64,000 nucleotides of DNA from Fagopyrum homotropicum (taxonomy: Eukaryota; Streptophyta; Magnoliopsida; Caryophyllales; Polygonaceae): NCBI GenBank assembly GCA_033239125.1, contig BSWB01000002.1:156164409-156228408 (forward strand), in the 5' to 3' direction. The position numbers and the translations under genes are program-made. A model generated the notes under the pieces. That model made no database searches. It saw only the letters and a program-made list of their open reading frames with translations, and was not told the origin of the DNA. Shown in pieces: positions 1 through 9,365 of the stretch (position 1 is the stretch's first letter; each line of letters begins with the position of its first letter).

Positions 1-2177
1 CATGATAGAATTGATGTGTATCTTTGTGGTTATAGGTTGCATGATGAACTGGATATATGTGTATAGTTATATATGTGGACGGTTATATGTTTTGGGACCT
101 TATATTGTTGATGGAATGTTGGATGTGTTATGTTGGTAGTGATATGGACTTAGGACTTATATAGTTATGTAAAGTATTCTTATATATATAGTAGCATATG
201 AAGTTATGGGACCTTTTAGCTAAGATGATAGTATGATATCACCATCCTTGGACGACGTCGTTTGACTTAGGATAGTGTACATACGAGGACGAATATGCTC
301 AAGTATCGAGTTGAGAGCTACGTTCGGGCGAACAACTTAGAGTTCTTGTACTCCTTTAAGAGGATGTCGAAGAGGAGGATTAGAGACGATGTAAACGAAG
401 GACAACCAAGTAAAAGAAAACTCGAGACAACTTAAGAGAAATTGAAATGGGGAACATACAAGAAAAAGAAGCAACATCAAAGTGTAGAAGCGGTTCTAAA
501 GAGGCCATGATCGAACGATGACGAGACCAAGGGAGAGAATGAACTTAAGTTCTTCGAGAAGAAGCATGGACAATTAAAGATGTAAATCGAGGAGGAGATG
601 AGTACGTTCTAGCAAGGTTAATGTGGTGTTCCATTACGATGCAAATATTTCCCTAGATGTTTCTAAGCATTGGAGTTAAGATGAGAGAAGTGAACGAAAC
701 ATGTGGGAAGGATTTAAAATACCATAAGTTAAACTTGCGACGTACCAAGAAGTGAAGAGTCAAAAATTCGAGGGTTACAAGGAGGATCACATGGTGAAAG
801 TTCACATAATAGAATTACCTGATAGAGTCAATCATTTTTGTCATTGAGAAGAGACTGAGCAACGCTAAGAAGGACGAAGGGTGTGTGGATGATGATCTTC
901 AGAAGATGAAAGATAAAACAAGGAGTTTGGATTGAAAGACTCAAGTTACCAAACAAGAGGAACGCAAGTGGGTGCTATTTAATGTCAGAATGTTTGAGAA
1001 GTGCTTTTGCAAAACGTCATAAAAAGAGGTTAAGCCTATGAAGGTAGGTCATATGATGCGAACGAACTGGGAAGGTATAGTTATCTTACAAAAGAGGAAG
1101 GAAGAGGGGAGCGTAATAGGAGCTAACGAAGTTGGAAGTAGATAAATGAGCTAGTGAAGTTTAAGGTGGAATGCCCCGAGTGGGTATCCTTGAGGATTAT
1201 GGTAGCATGGAAGTATGGTAGGAGGGTAAATCGTTAATCTTGAAGAGGGACATCAATGAGTTAATCGGCGACCACCGAGAATGCGCATGTGCGGGTTGTA
1301 TACTAGTGACTGTAGGTGGGGGAGAGTAACCCAGGGGATGAGATCATGAAGAGGGGTAAGAAGGACTTGGACCATTCTTGGTGGTTAAATGTCAACAATA
1401 AGGAGTTGTATCAAGAGAAGTGCAAGTGTTTTAATCAAGTAGCATGGATTGAGGTCAAAGCAAGTAACTATAATAGACCTCCTAGGGAGGGATTGTAACG
1501 AACCTATGCGACCTTCTTAGGTCATGGGATTGGCATATGGGGGAATGACACGGATCAAAATTTTTAAAGTTCGGTTAAGGTGAAGAGAACTAGAAGAAAC
1601 AAGAGAAAGTGGGGCTTCTATTGTTGTTGTGCATAAAAGGGGATGCATGGTATCTTTGTTCTAATGATATGGATGATATGTTTTCACAAGCAAAAGCTAG
1701 TTGAGTTAGATGTTTCAAACTCACCCGGAAGAGACATGGTGACTATGACATGAAAGGGAGGACCTAGATTAGGGCAACACTGCAAGCTTATTCGATGTTA
1801 GTACTTGGTAAAGTAATGAGTAGATCTTTGAGTGCTTGTGGTAGGAGAATTTTGCCTAGCGTTCTCCACTGGGCATCTATTACGGTTGATCATGGAATAC
1901 CAAGAGGTGCTTAAGGGGACCAACAAGAGTAAGAGAAGACCGAAGTTTTGAAGCTTGTTGTCGATGTAAGATGTATCTTGTGTATGAAAGATTGAGGTCA
2001 GAGCCTCTATGGTCAGTTTAACGTTGCATAAAGAAAATGAAGTATAAAGTTCTACACCTACTTGAAGAAAGGATGTCTACGGTGAAAGCTTATGTAAAAG
2101 ACGAAGATCTCCTTCCATATGTTAGGATGCCATGGAAAGCGAAGAAGATAAGATCGATTTGTGATAAGACGTGATTA
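1..2177 (+). mobile_element. Decayed sequence left of Athila A, probably the 5' part of a split Ty3 element
   Basis: No open frame over about 60 codons and no motif I can name. The stretch is A/G-rich and crowded with stops. It is continuous with 13979-15866 once the Athila insertion and one TGCCC duplication are set aside, and that right-hand part carries Ty3 RT remnants and a 3' LTR. By position it should be the gag/protease part of the same element, but I could not recognise gag, protease, a primer site or an LTR end. The first 300 bases are AT-rich and may be LTR or flank. The assignment is inference from position. Confidence 0.35.
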
Positions 2178-2182
2178 TGCCC
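2178..2182. repeat. Target-site duplication TGCCC, left copy
   Basis: TGCCC directly precedes the TG of the left LTR and recurs at 13974-13978 right after the CA of the right LTR. A 5-bp duplication is normal for Ty3/gypsy integrase and fixes the ends of copy A. Confidence 0.9.
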
Positions 2183-2715
2183 TGATAGCATGAATTATAG
2201 TCTATATTTTGGGGTTTGTTTGGACGTTTTATCTTTCATAATCTGCATGTTTGTATGTACATTATGTGATTTTACTACCATTTCATCTACCTTTGCGAGA
2301 ATCGAGGTCTACACCTAGTTTTGTTGTAATTGTAGGTAAAATGGTACGTTTTGCATCAAAAAGGAGCAAAAGGAGTCATGAGTCATTTGGAGCTACATCC
2401 AGGAAGCATAGCCATGGATTAAAGATTTACTTGGGACCAGTTTTGAGAGATTTCACATTCAGTTGTGACTCACCTCGGTTGACCAGAGATTCATCTCGAC
2501 CGAGGTGATCCAGAGACGCCGACTCGACCGAGGCGAACACCTAGGACGCGGCGAGAATATTTTATTCTTGGATGAGATCTTTTAAATTTGGAAAGTGATC
2601 TTATATTTTTGGGCTTGGCTCCTGGAAGGAAGGATATATGCAGAATCTTATATTTTACCTATATTTATGGGAAAATATCTTTCTAAGATTTATTATCTTT
2701 GGAGGGTTATTTTCC

Positions 2716-2723
2716 TATAAAAA
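2716..2723 (+). promoter_or_regulatory. LTR TATA box, Athila A 5' LTR
   Basis: TATAAAAA followed by GGG. It is kept in all five LTRs of the family (2716, 12777, 46030, 51439, 61355). Transcription should start about 30 bp downstream, exactly where copy A and copies B-D differ in sequence. Confidence 0.75.
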
Positions 2724-3311
2724 GGGTTGGATTTCCACAAATCAACGATCCCGCTTACACCGAAAATCACGCAGCAGCAGTAGCATACTCCAGTTGGGAG
2801 TTTCGAAGAACCTTTTTGAAGGTTGAAGGAAGATTGAAGTCCATAGCTTTTATAGCTTTATTGAAGGGTTTTGTAAGATTGTCTTCAATTCCCTCAATTG
2901 TTGTCTTGTCTTTTTGGATAGCTATCCAAGGAACGCTTTGTTGTGATATTTGATTCAGTTATTGAAGTCTTTTCATTAAATTCTTCTTTGTTCAAATATT
3001 TACTTTCTTCCCATATATTTTAATACTTTCATTATGATGATGAGTGGCTAATTTCCTTGTGTGATTCTAGGGTGATTGGCTGAAGGTTGTGGGAAAAACA
3101 ATGATAGAATAATCTTAGATTCCAGTAGGATCCTGAAAGTTCGAGTCTTTAACCTTAACCCTAAGCATCTCGTTCAATCGATGAACATTTCGGCCGAGGT
3201 GGAAACTGGCTGACCGAGGTGACTTATCTGATCCATAACTGAGAGTTAAGTGTTAGAGTTTGCCAAATCCTATTCTTATTACACCTTCCTGGTTCAAAGC
3301 AAGCTTAGGAT

Positions 3312-3568
3312 GAGACTTACCCGGTAATTCCTTAGTTTGTGTACCAACGATCATAAGTGTAGGTAATAAAGGTTTGTCCTTTATTGGGGTTTGAGTGTGC
3401 TTCCATCCCATCTTTGTGAGTTAGCCTGAGACTTACCCGGTAAAGGTTGATTCTATTCCCTTAGATGGTGTGTTAGTTTGAGGTTATAGTTCTTTATCTT
3501 GATTCCTTGAGACTTACCCGGTAATAGGAGTTGCGGTTTAGGATTAGTGTGTAGTGAGACTTACCCGG
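3312..3568 (+). repeat. Four spaced GAGACTTACCCGG repeats in the LTR
   Basis: GAGACTTACCCGG begins at 3312, 3428, 3509 and 3556, usually continuing TAA or TGA. The same four copies are in the other LTRs of the family, and four similar copies (two exact, two variant) occur in the diverged Athila-2 LTR (44147-44405). Spacing differs, so this is not a simple tandem repeat. The role is unknown; a protein- or RNA-binding site is possible. Confidence 0.8.
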
Positions 3569-3824
3569 TGATCTACTCCACTTTAGAAACACCTTCCCCA
3601 CGCAAAAATCTCAGCTTTGTCCGCTTATCTATAGATCTTGAGTTGGAACCACAACTAGATGCTTTAATCCCTAGAATTGCATGATTGCTTTATTGACTTC
3701 TTATTCATCTTTGATTGTGTTAATCGCTCTTGTGGTTAGTATTGACATAAGCACACCGTATTGACTTTGTTTCACCGAGTCCCTGTGATCGACCCCTGGA
3801 ATTTTCTTGCTTTTACTACGATTG

Positions 3825-3841
3825 ACCCGTACACTGCGGGT
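3825..3841 (+). other. Small U5 hairpin near the LTR end
   Basis: ACCCG-TACACTG-CGGGT forms a 5-bp stem with a 7-nt loop. CCCGTACACTGCGGG is also present at 44774-44788 in Athila-2, while most of the LTR around it has diverged. Conserved RNA structure near the primer site is plausible. Confidence 0.55.
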
Positions 3842-3918
3842 TCGCATCCTTGTTTTAAGCTTAAGTCTAGGGTTATAAATTTAAATCTTGCACACACCGT
3901 TTGGAGCGAACAAGTTTT

Positions 3919-3935
3919 TGGCGCCGTTGCCGGGG
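3919..3935 (+). other. Primer binding site, tRNA-Asp type
   Basis: TGGCGCCGTTGCCGGGG lies six bases after the LTR end. It is the reverse complement of the 3' end of plant tRNA-Asp including CCA, the usual Athila primer. The same 17 bases follow the other complete 5' LTRs at 44868, 47258, 52666 and 62583. Confidence 0.9.
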
Positions 3936-4040
3936 ACTTGGTCTAGACCGAGCCGGTACGGTTTGCTCTTGGGGCGCTTGCCCCGTTTCATCTAACCACT
4001 CTACTTGAGTGACGACTTTTGCAGGTTCTTTCTTAGGTAT

Positions 4041-7000
4041 ATGCAAAGAACCCGCGCTGGGAAGGAAATCGTTCCTTACGATCCCGAACCAGAAAAGACT
4101 TACAAGCGACGCTTAAGAGAAGCGAAGATGGCCCAACAAGACGATCGCGATCTTGCGGCCCAATTGAAAGAGGCGCTAGAGTTGCTACGCCTCAGCAAGG
4201 AAGAACTCAGGCAAGAGAAAGAAGAGAATCGCACCAAGACTGCAGCAATCGAAGCTGAGATAGCAGTCATACGAGACCAGATTCTACTTCGACCGAGGGA
4301 AGATCCTCCTATTGATCCTCGACCAATGCAGGATCCAGTAGCTGATCTTCGACCGAGGCAGATTCTAGTACCTGACGCCCCGGCCGATGTACTTCCACCT
4401 CGGATGCCAGTCCGAGATGTTCTTCTTGCAGGAATTCCACAAACCCTAGGTCAAAGGATGGACCCTAATCAACAACTGAGGCGTCCAGGAGTGAACCTAG
4501 GAGATCCAGCAGATCATAACTACGAACTTCGACCGCAAGTTCTAGCCATGATTCGCCAATGCCAATTCGGAGGGCTAGAGAAGGAGTCGCCGCATCAACA
4601 TCTTCAAAATTACGAGATCTTGATGGAAACCTTGCGACCTCCCAGAATTGAGAATAACAACTACAAGCTAAGACCTTTTTACTTTTCTTTAAAAGATAGA
4701 GCTCTTACTTGGTATCAATCTCTTCCTCCAGGAAAAATCAGCACATGGGAGGAGATGACCACGGAATTCTTGACCAAATTCTTTCCCCCCTCAAAGACCG
4801 CCGAAATGAGAGGGAAGATCAATGCTTTCATTATGAAGGACAAGGAGAGCTTGTCCAAATCTTGGGAGCGGTTCAAGGATATCCTTTTGGATTGCCCACA
4901 TCATGGGATTCCAAAGATCGAGTTGTTGGAGATCTACTTCAAAGGGCTGGACGGAAGCACCCAGTTCAATCTCCAACTACTCTCCGTCGGTACCTTCATG
5001 GACATGGCAATTGATGAGGCTTGGGACTTCATTGAGAAGCAAGCCTTGCACATGGAGAAGTATACCCACCAAGGAGCTGAAGGTGGAATTAAAAGAGTCA
5101 ACTTTCAAGAGACTCAACCCAACAACAATCAACTCACGTCATTGAAGAACGACGTGAAGCAATTGAAGGAGCTCTTGATGGCTCAAACTAAGAAGGAAGA
5201 GCAAGGGCAAAGGAACAACAACAATAACGGGTACCGTAACAACAACAACGGTCCCCGAAACAACAACTACAACAACAACAATAGAGGATCCAATAGCAAC
5301 AACTGGAGGGCGAATAACCAAAATCACGGTAACAATCATTCAAACTCCAATTCTAATGATTCCTCTAACCCTTTCCTCTCTTCCCCTTCTTCTTCTTCTA
5401 CTCCATTGAAAAGCCAAGGGCAAGGATCAAGTTCATCTCAGCCGGAAAAGAAAGACGCAGTTCTGGAGGCAATCTTGATCAAGCTTAGCGCTATGGAGAA
5501 TTCTATGACTTCATTTTCAAGGGCCCAAAAGTCCTTCGAACAACAACTTGCTAATAGGGCGAATGAAGCGCCAAGAGATCCAGGGAAGCTTCCAGCAAAG
5601 ACGGAAACTAACCCTAAGGGCCAATGCATGGCCATAACGACGAGGAGTGGACTTAAAACTGCAGATCCAGTACCTCGCTCGACGCAGACCACCTCGGTCC
5701 AGATCCAGTCGAAGAACACCTCGACCGAGATGCCAACCGAGGCGGAGCAACAGAAAGCAGGAGGGACGACAGAAACTTATGTTCCACCTCCTGCATATAA
5801 GCCACCACTTCCATTCCCTCAGTCCAGAGCAACAGCACATCTTGACAAGCACTTTGGTAAGTTTCTTGACTTGATGAATAAGCTACATATTAATATTCCT
5901 TTCCTTGATGCTATTTTAGGTATGCCCGCCTATGGGAAGTTCTTAAAAGAAATCTTATCAAGGAAGAGGAAGCTGGAGGATGTTGGTGAAGTTAGGATGA
6001 CATCTAAATCTTCGGAGCTTATCAAGATCATGAAGGAAAAGATGCCACCTAAGTTGAGAGATCCCGGCTCATTTTGCATTCCCATTCAAGTTGGGGATGT
6101 AACTTGTGAAGCCCTTTGCGATCTAGGAGCCAGCGTGAGCATCATCCCGCTGGAGCTATGCACGAAGATCGGTCTTGGAGAGCCCAAGCCGGTCAAGATT
6201 CGACTTTACATGGCGGATCGCTCCATTACCCATCCCGTGGGCATTTTGGAAGACGTTCCGGTCAAGCTAGGTAACTTCTATCTACCCATAGATTTTGTCG
6301 TACTTGACATTCCCGCAGATTATCCTGTTCCTATTATTCTCGGGAGGCCATTTCTAGCAACTTCGGGTTGCAACGTGGATTGCAAGAACGCCAAGTTGAA
6401 ATTCAACGTTGGTGGCGATGAGGTGGAGTTCGCACTACTTGCAGCCATGAAAGGGGAGCAGCTAACTGATGATATCTTCAACATCTACGATGAAGAAGAA
6501 TCGAGAGAATTGGTGAGCTCTATCCTTATTAACGATCCACTCGAAAGAGTTATTAGCTTCAGTTTAATGGAGGAAGGTATAAATGCTTCTTGTGATGCAG
6601 ATATACGGAGCTTGAAAGCACTGGAAGAGGATCCAGGAGCTAAAACTGAGAAGCTAATCCAGGAGACGAAGATCTCCAGTCTCGGATCCAGTAGCAGTAC
6701 CTCGACCGAGGCACTTTCTGGACTGAGCGAGGCGACCGAAGAACATCTCGGTCAACGCTTATGCGCCTCGACCGAGGTCGAAGGCGAGTTGATTCAAACT
6801 GAGACTTCATCGAGTCTAGTTTCTGATACCACTCCACTGGAAAGAGGAAGCATGGATCCCCCCCAGAAAGCACCCCCAGTCGTGGAGCTTAAACAGCTCC
6901 CCAATCACTTGAGGTATATCTTTCTTGGACCGGATTCTACTTATCCCGTTATTGTTAGTGCTTCCCTTTCCGAATCTGAATTGTCTAAGTTAATGCATGT

Positions 7001-8558
7001 CCTGAGAAAGCATCGAAGGGCTATAGGTTACACCACGGATGATCTTATTGGCATTAAACCTTCTTTCTGCATGCATAGAATTCTAATGGAAGATAATCAT
7101 AAGACTTCACGGGAACCTCAAAGACGGTTAAATCCGATCATGAAAGAGGTTGTGAAAAAGGAAGTTCTTAAGTTGTTGGATGCAGGTATTATTTATCCTA
7201 TCTCGGACAGCAAGTGGGTTAGCCCAGTGCATGTCGTTCCGAAGAAAGGAGGGATGACCGTTGTGACGAATAAGAACAACGAGTTGATCCCAACGAGGAC
7301 CGTTACAGGCTGGAGAGTTTGCATCGATTATAGGAAGCTGAACACGGCAACTCGGAAGGATCATTTTCCGCTTCCCTTCATTGATCAAATGCTCGAACGG
7401 TTGGCCCAGCATTCACACTTTTGCTACTTGGACGGCTATAGTGGGTTCTTCCAGATTCCTATCCATCCGGATGATCAAGAGAAGACCACTTTCATTTGTC
7501 CTTGGGGGACGTTTGCCTATCGGAGGATGCCATTTGGATTGTGCAATGCACCCGCTACCTTCCAGCGATGCATGATGGCTATCTTTTCCGAGTACATAGA
7601 GGAGATCATGGAGGTATTCATGGATGACTTTTCTGTATATGGTTCCTCTTTTGATGATTGCCTATCTAACCTTTCCCTAGTGCTTAAAAGATGTGAAGAC
7701 ACTAACCTTGTTTTAAATTGGGAGAAGTGTCATTTTATGGTTAATGAAGGCATTGTGCTAGGACACCTCGTTTCCAATCGAGGCATTGAGGTCGATCGAG
7801 CTAAGATCGAGACTATTGAGAAACTCCCTCCTCCTTGTTCTGTTAAAGGTGTGAGGAGTTTTCTCGGGCATGCAGGTTTCTACAGGAGATTCATCAAGGA
7901 CTTCTCTAAGATTTCTAAACCTCTAACTAACCTCTTGAATAAAGATGTTGTTTTCGAGTTTTTGCAGGAGTGTCTTGATGCTTTTTACAGGATTAAGGAA
8001 GCGTTGATCTCCGCTCCCATTATCCAGCCTCCCGATTGGACCTTGCCCTTTGAGGTCATGTGTGATGCTAGTGATGTAGCCGTAGGAGCGGTGCTTGGAC
8101 AGAAGAAAGATGGACGGACCACCGCCATTTATTATGCTAGCAAAACGCTAGATGAAGCACAACGCAACTACGCTACCACCGAGAAGGAGTTATTGGCGGT
8201 TGTATATGCTTTCGAGAAGTTTCGTTCCTATCTAGTAGGAGCGAAAGTCATTGTCTACACCGACCACGCAGCCATTCGTTACTTGTTGGCTAAGAAAGAT
8301 GCCAAGCCGCGCCTTATTCGATGGATTCTCTTGCTCCAAGAGTTTGACCTAGAGATCCGCGATAAGAAGGGATCCGAGAACTCCGTTGCGGATCACCTCA
8401 GCCGGCTACCGGAATCCTCCCGCGAGGTGGATAACCCACCCATAGACGATTCATTCCCCGATGAGCACTTACACTTGTTGGAACGTTTGATGGATCTACT
8501 TACTTCACCCCACGATGGAGGTGAAGTATGGGGTGAGGGCACCTCCTACCTCGTTTGA
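4041..8558 (+). CDS. Gag-protease-RT-RNase H polyprotein, no integrase (Athila A)
   Basis: One open frame of about 1505 residues. I chose the ATG at 4041 (MQRTRAGKE); the frame is open upstream from a TTG at 4005, and TTTTGCAG just before could be a splice acceptor. In order: coiled-coil-like charged stretch; Gag core around residues 190-315 (LRPFYFSLKDRALTWYQSL); Asn-rich tract near 390-435 with no CCHC knuckle; aspartic protease with DLGAS at about 694; RT about 1027-1250 with FMDD at about 1193; RNase H to about 1455, ending SVADHLSRL. About 40 residues later the frame stops. No H2C2 or DD35E integrase follows here or elsewhere in the element. All catalytic motifs up to RNase H look intact, so Gag and RT may be functional. 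Overlapping frames on both strands are shadows. Confidence 0.92.
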   Translation: MQRTRAGKEIVPYDPEPEKTYKRRLREAKMAQQDDRDLAAQLKEALELLRLSKEELRQEKEENRTKTAAIEAEIAVIRDQILLRPREDPPIDPRPMQDPVADLRPRQILVPDAPADVLPPRMPVRDVLLAGIPQTLGQRMDPNQQLRRPGVNLGDPADHNYELRPQVLAMIRQCQFGGLEKESPHQHLQNYEILMETLRPPRIENNNYKLRPFYFSLKDRALTWYQSLPPGKISTWEEMTTEFLTKFFPPSKTAEMRGKINAFIMKDKESLSKSWERFKDILLDCPHHGIPKIELLEIYFKGLDGSTQFNLQLLSVGTFMDMAIDEAWDFIEKQALHMEKYTHQGAEGGIKRVNFQETQPNNNQLTSLKNDVKQLKELLMAQTKKEEQGQRNNNNNGYRNNNNGPRNNNYNNNNRGSNSNNWRANNQNHGNNHSNSNSNDSSNPFLSSPSSSSTPLKSQGQGSSSSQPEKKDAVLEAILIKLSAMENSMTSFSRAQKSFEQQLANRANEAPRDPGKLPAKTETNPKGQCMAITTRSGLKTADPVPRSTQTTSVQIQSKNTSTEMPTEAEQQKAGGTTETYVPPPAYKPPLPFPQSRATAHLDKHFGKFLDLMNKLHINIPFLDAILGMPAYGKFLKEILSRKRKLEDVGEVRMTSKSSELIKIMKEKMPPKLRDPGSFCIPIQVGDVTCEALCDLGASVSIIPLELCTKIGLGEPKPVKIRLYMADRSITHPVGILEDVPVKLGNFYLPIDFVVLDIPADYPVPIILGRPFLATSGCNVDCKNAKLKFNVGGDEVEFALLAAMKGEQLTDDIFNIYDEEESRELVSSILINDPLERVISFSLMEEGINASCDADIRSLKALEEDPGAKTEKLIQETKISSLGSSSSTSTEALSGLSEATEEHLGQRLCASTEVEGELIQTETSSSLVSDTTPLERGSMDPPQKAPPVVELKQLPNHLRYIFLGPDSTYPVIVSASLSESELSKLMHVLRKHRRAIGYTTDDLIGIKPSFCMHRILMEDNHKTSREPQRRLNPIMKEVVKKEVLKLLDAGIIYPISDSKWVSPVHVVPKKGGMTVVTNKNNELIPTRTVTGWRVCIDYRKLNTATRKDHFPLPFIDQMLERLAQHSHFCYLDGYSGFFQIPIHPDDQEKTTFICPWGTFAYRRMPFGLCNAPATFQRCMMAIFSEYIEEIMEVFMDDFSVYGSSFDDCLSNLSLVLKRCEDTNLVLNWEKCHFMVNEGIVLGHLVSNRGIEVDRAKIETIEKLPPPCSVKGVRSFLGHAGFYRRFIKDFSKISKPLTNLLNKDVVFEFLQECLDAFYRIKEALISAPIIQPPDWTLPFEVMCDASDVAVGAVLGQKKDGRTTAIYYASKTLDEAQRNYATTEKELLAVVYAFEKFRSYLVGAKVIVYTDHAAIRYLLAKKDAKPRLIRWILLLQEFDLEIRDKKGSENSVADHLSRLPESSREVDNPPIDDSFPDEHLHLLERLMDLLTSPHDGGEVWGEGTSYLV

Positions 8559-8929
8559 GACGCATCATGGTCCAGCTAGCGACCTTAAATCAAGCGCTTC
8601 TTGGGAGGCAACCCAAGGTATTGCTTTCTTTTCCCGTTTTCTAGTCTAGCTTAGATAGTTTTTGTTTTTGCTTTGCTTTGCTTTGTTTTTGGCGTTCTGG
8701 ACAGACAACAGGGAATATCTAAGGAAGGAGCACAACTGGAAGGACAGAAGTTCGAGAATTCGAGAAGACGAAGTTTGACTGAGACACCTCGGTCCAGTCG
8801 AGGCCACCTCGACCGAGTTGATTCTTGAGCAACCGAGGCGACTAGGGTTCCTGCAGAACCACCTCGGTCCGTACCACCTCGGTCCAGTCGAGACCATCTC
8901 GACCGAGGTGACAGCAGATCCAGTAACAG
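8559..8929 (+). other. Spacer between pol and ORF-1 promoter, with hairpin and motif cluster
   Basis: No gene. It starts with a conserved hairpin (8600-8617: CTTGGG, AGGCAA loop, CCCAAG), which I recall as typical just after pol in Athila elements, so the integrase loss is upstream of it. From 8780 to 8910 comes the densest cluster of CACCTCGGTCCAGTCGAG / CTCGACCGAG motifs in the element. The same layout is found at 57144-57514 in copy C. Confidence 0.7.
8600..8617 (+). other. Post-pol hairpin CTTGGG/CCCAAG
   Basis: A perfect 6-bp stem with a 6-nt loop, preserved in copy C at 57185-57202. It could be an RNA signal; its function is not known to me. Confidence 0.6.
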
Positions 8930-8937
8930 TATAAAAG
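8930..8937 (+). promoter_or_regulatory. Internal TATA box upstream of ORF-1 (copy A)
   Basis: TATAAAAG followed by GGGAAAA sits 430 bp before the ORF-1 start and just after the motif cluster. Copy C keeps it at 57515-57522. A second promoter for the downstream gene is the simplest reading; no expression evidence is available here. Confidence 0.55.
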
Positions 8938-9365
8938 GGGAAAAAAATTACTTTTCACTTTTTATTTACCTTCCTCGACCGCGGCGACAGATCCACCTCG
9001 CTTCCTTCGTTTCTCGCTCGTTTTCGAAGATTTCGCTTCCAACCTGCAAATTAAAGAGTAGAGGATCCTATTGCAACTGCAGATCTGCAAGAAATTCGAG
9101 TGCATCGGCCGGAACGAGGTAAAAACGATCGAAACCCTAACTCGTTCGTTTACTTCGATTTGGGCTTTGGTTGCCCTTGAATCTGTTGAGAAAAGACTTA
9201 AGTACCCCATAGGAAACATTTGTAGTGATTTTTGGGGGAAAAGAACTGAAATTCTGAGAATTGGAATCGCGACTGTCTTCGCCTCGGTCCAGTCGACCTG
9301 CACCTCGACCGAGGTGTTCTTGAAGTTTGTCAGTGACCGAGGTAGCCTGACATTGTTGATTGAAG

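Larger units (their letters stand above)
2183..3912 (+). repeat. 5' LTR of Athila A
   Basis: Starts TGATAGCATGAATTATAG and ends GAGCGAACA. It matches 12244-13973 almost base for base and has the same 1730-bp length. It holds a TATA box near position 534 of the LTR, copies of the CTCGACCGAGG motif around 2470-2550 and 3190-3225, four GAGACTTACCCGG repeats, and a small hairpin near the 3' end. U3 should run to about 2745; everything after is probably R-U5, which is long, as is usual for Athila. Confidence 0.93.

Noticed and set aside
4005..4040. Gag start twelve codons earlier (also at 47344, 52752)
   Set aside because: It relies on TTG; the ATG before the RTRAGKE block is the natural start and fits Athila-2 (RRSRGKD).
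5139..5339. Minus-strand Val/Ile-rich frames opposite gag (also near 48316-48687, 53723-54085, 63641-63991)
   Set aside because: Reverse reading of the Asn-codon (AAC) run gives Val/Ile runs; shadow of gag.
9360..9365. ORF-1 start two codons earlier
   Set aside because: That start would be TTG; copy C begins with the ATG matching 9366.
8559..9365. Hidden integrase after RNase H in another frame
   Set aside because: The stretch is about 800 bp, matches the post-pol hairpin and ORF-1 leader, and shows no H2C2 or DD35E pattern in any frame.
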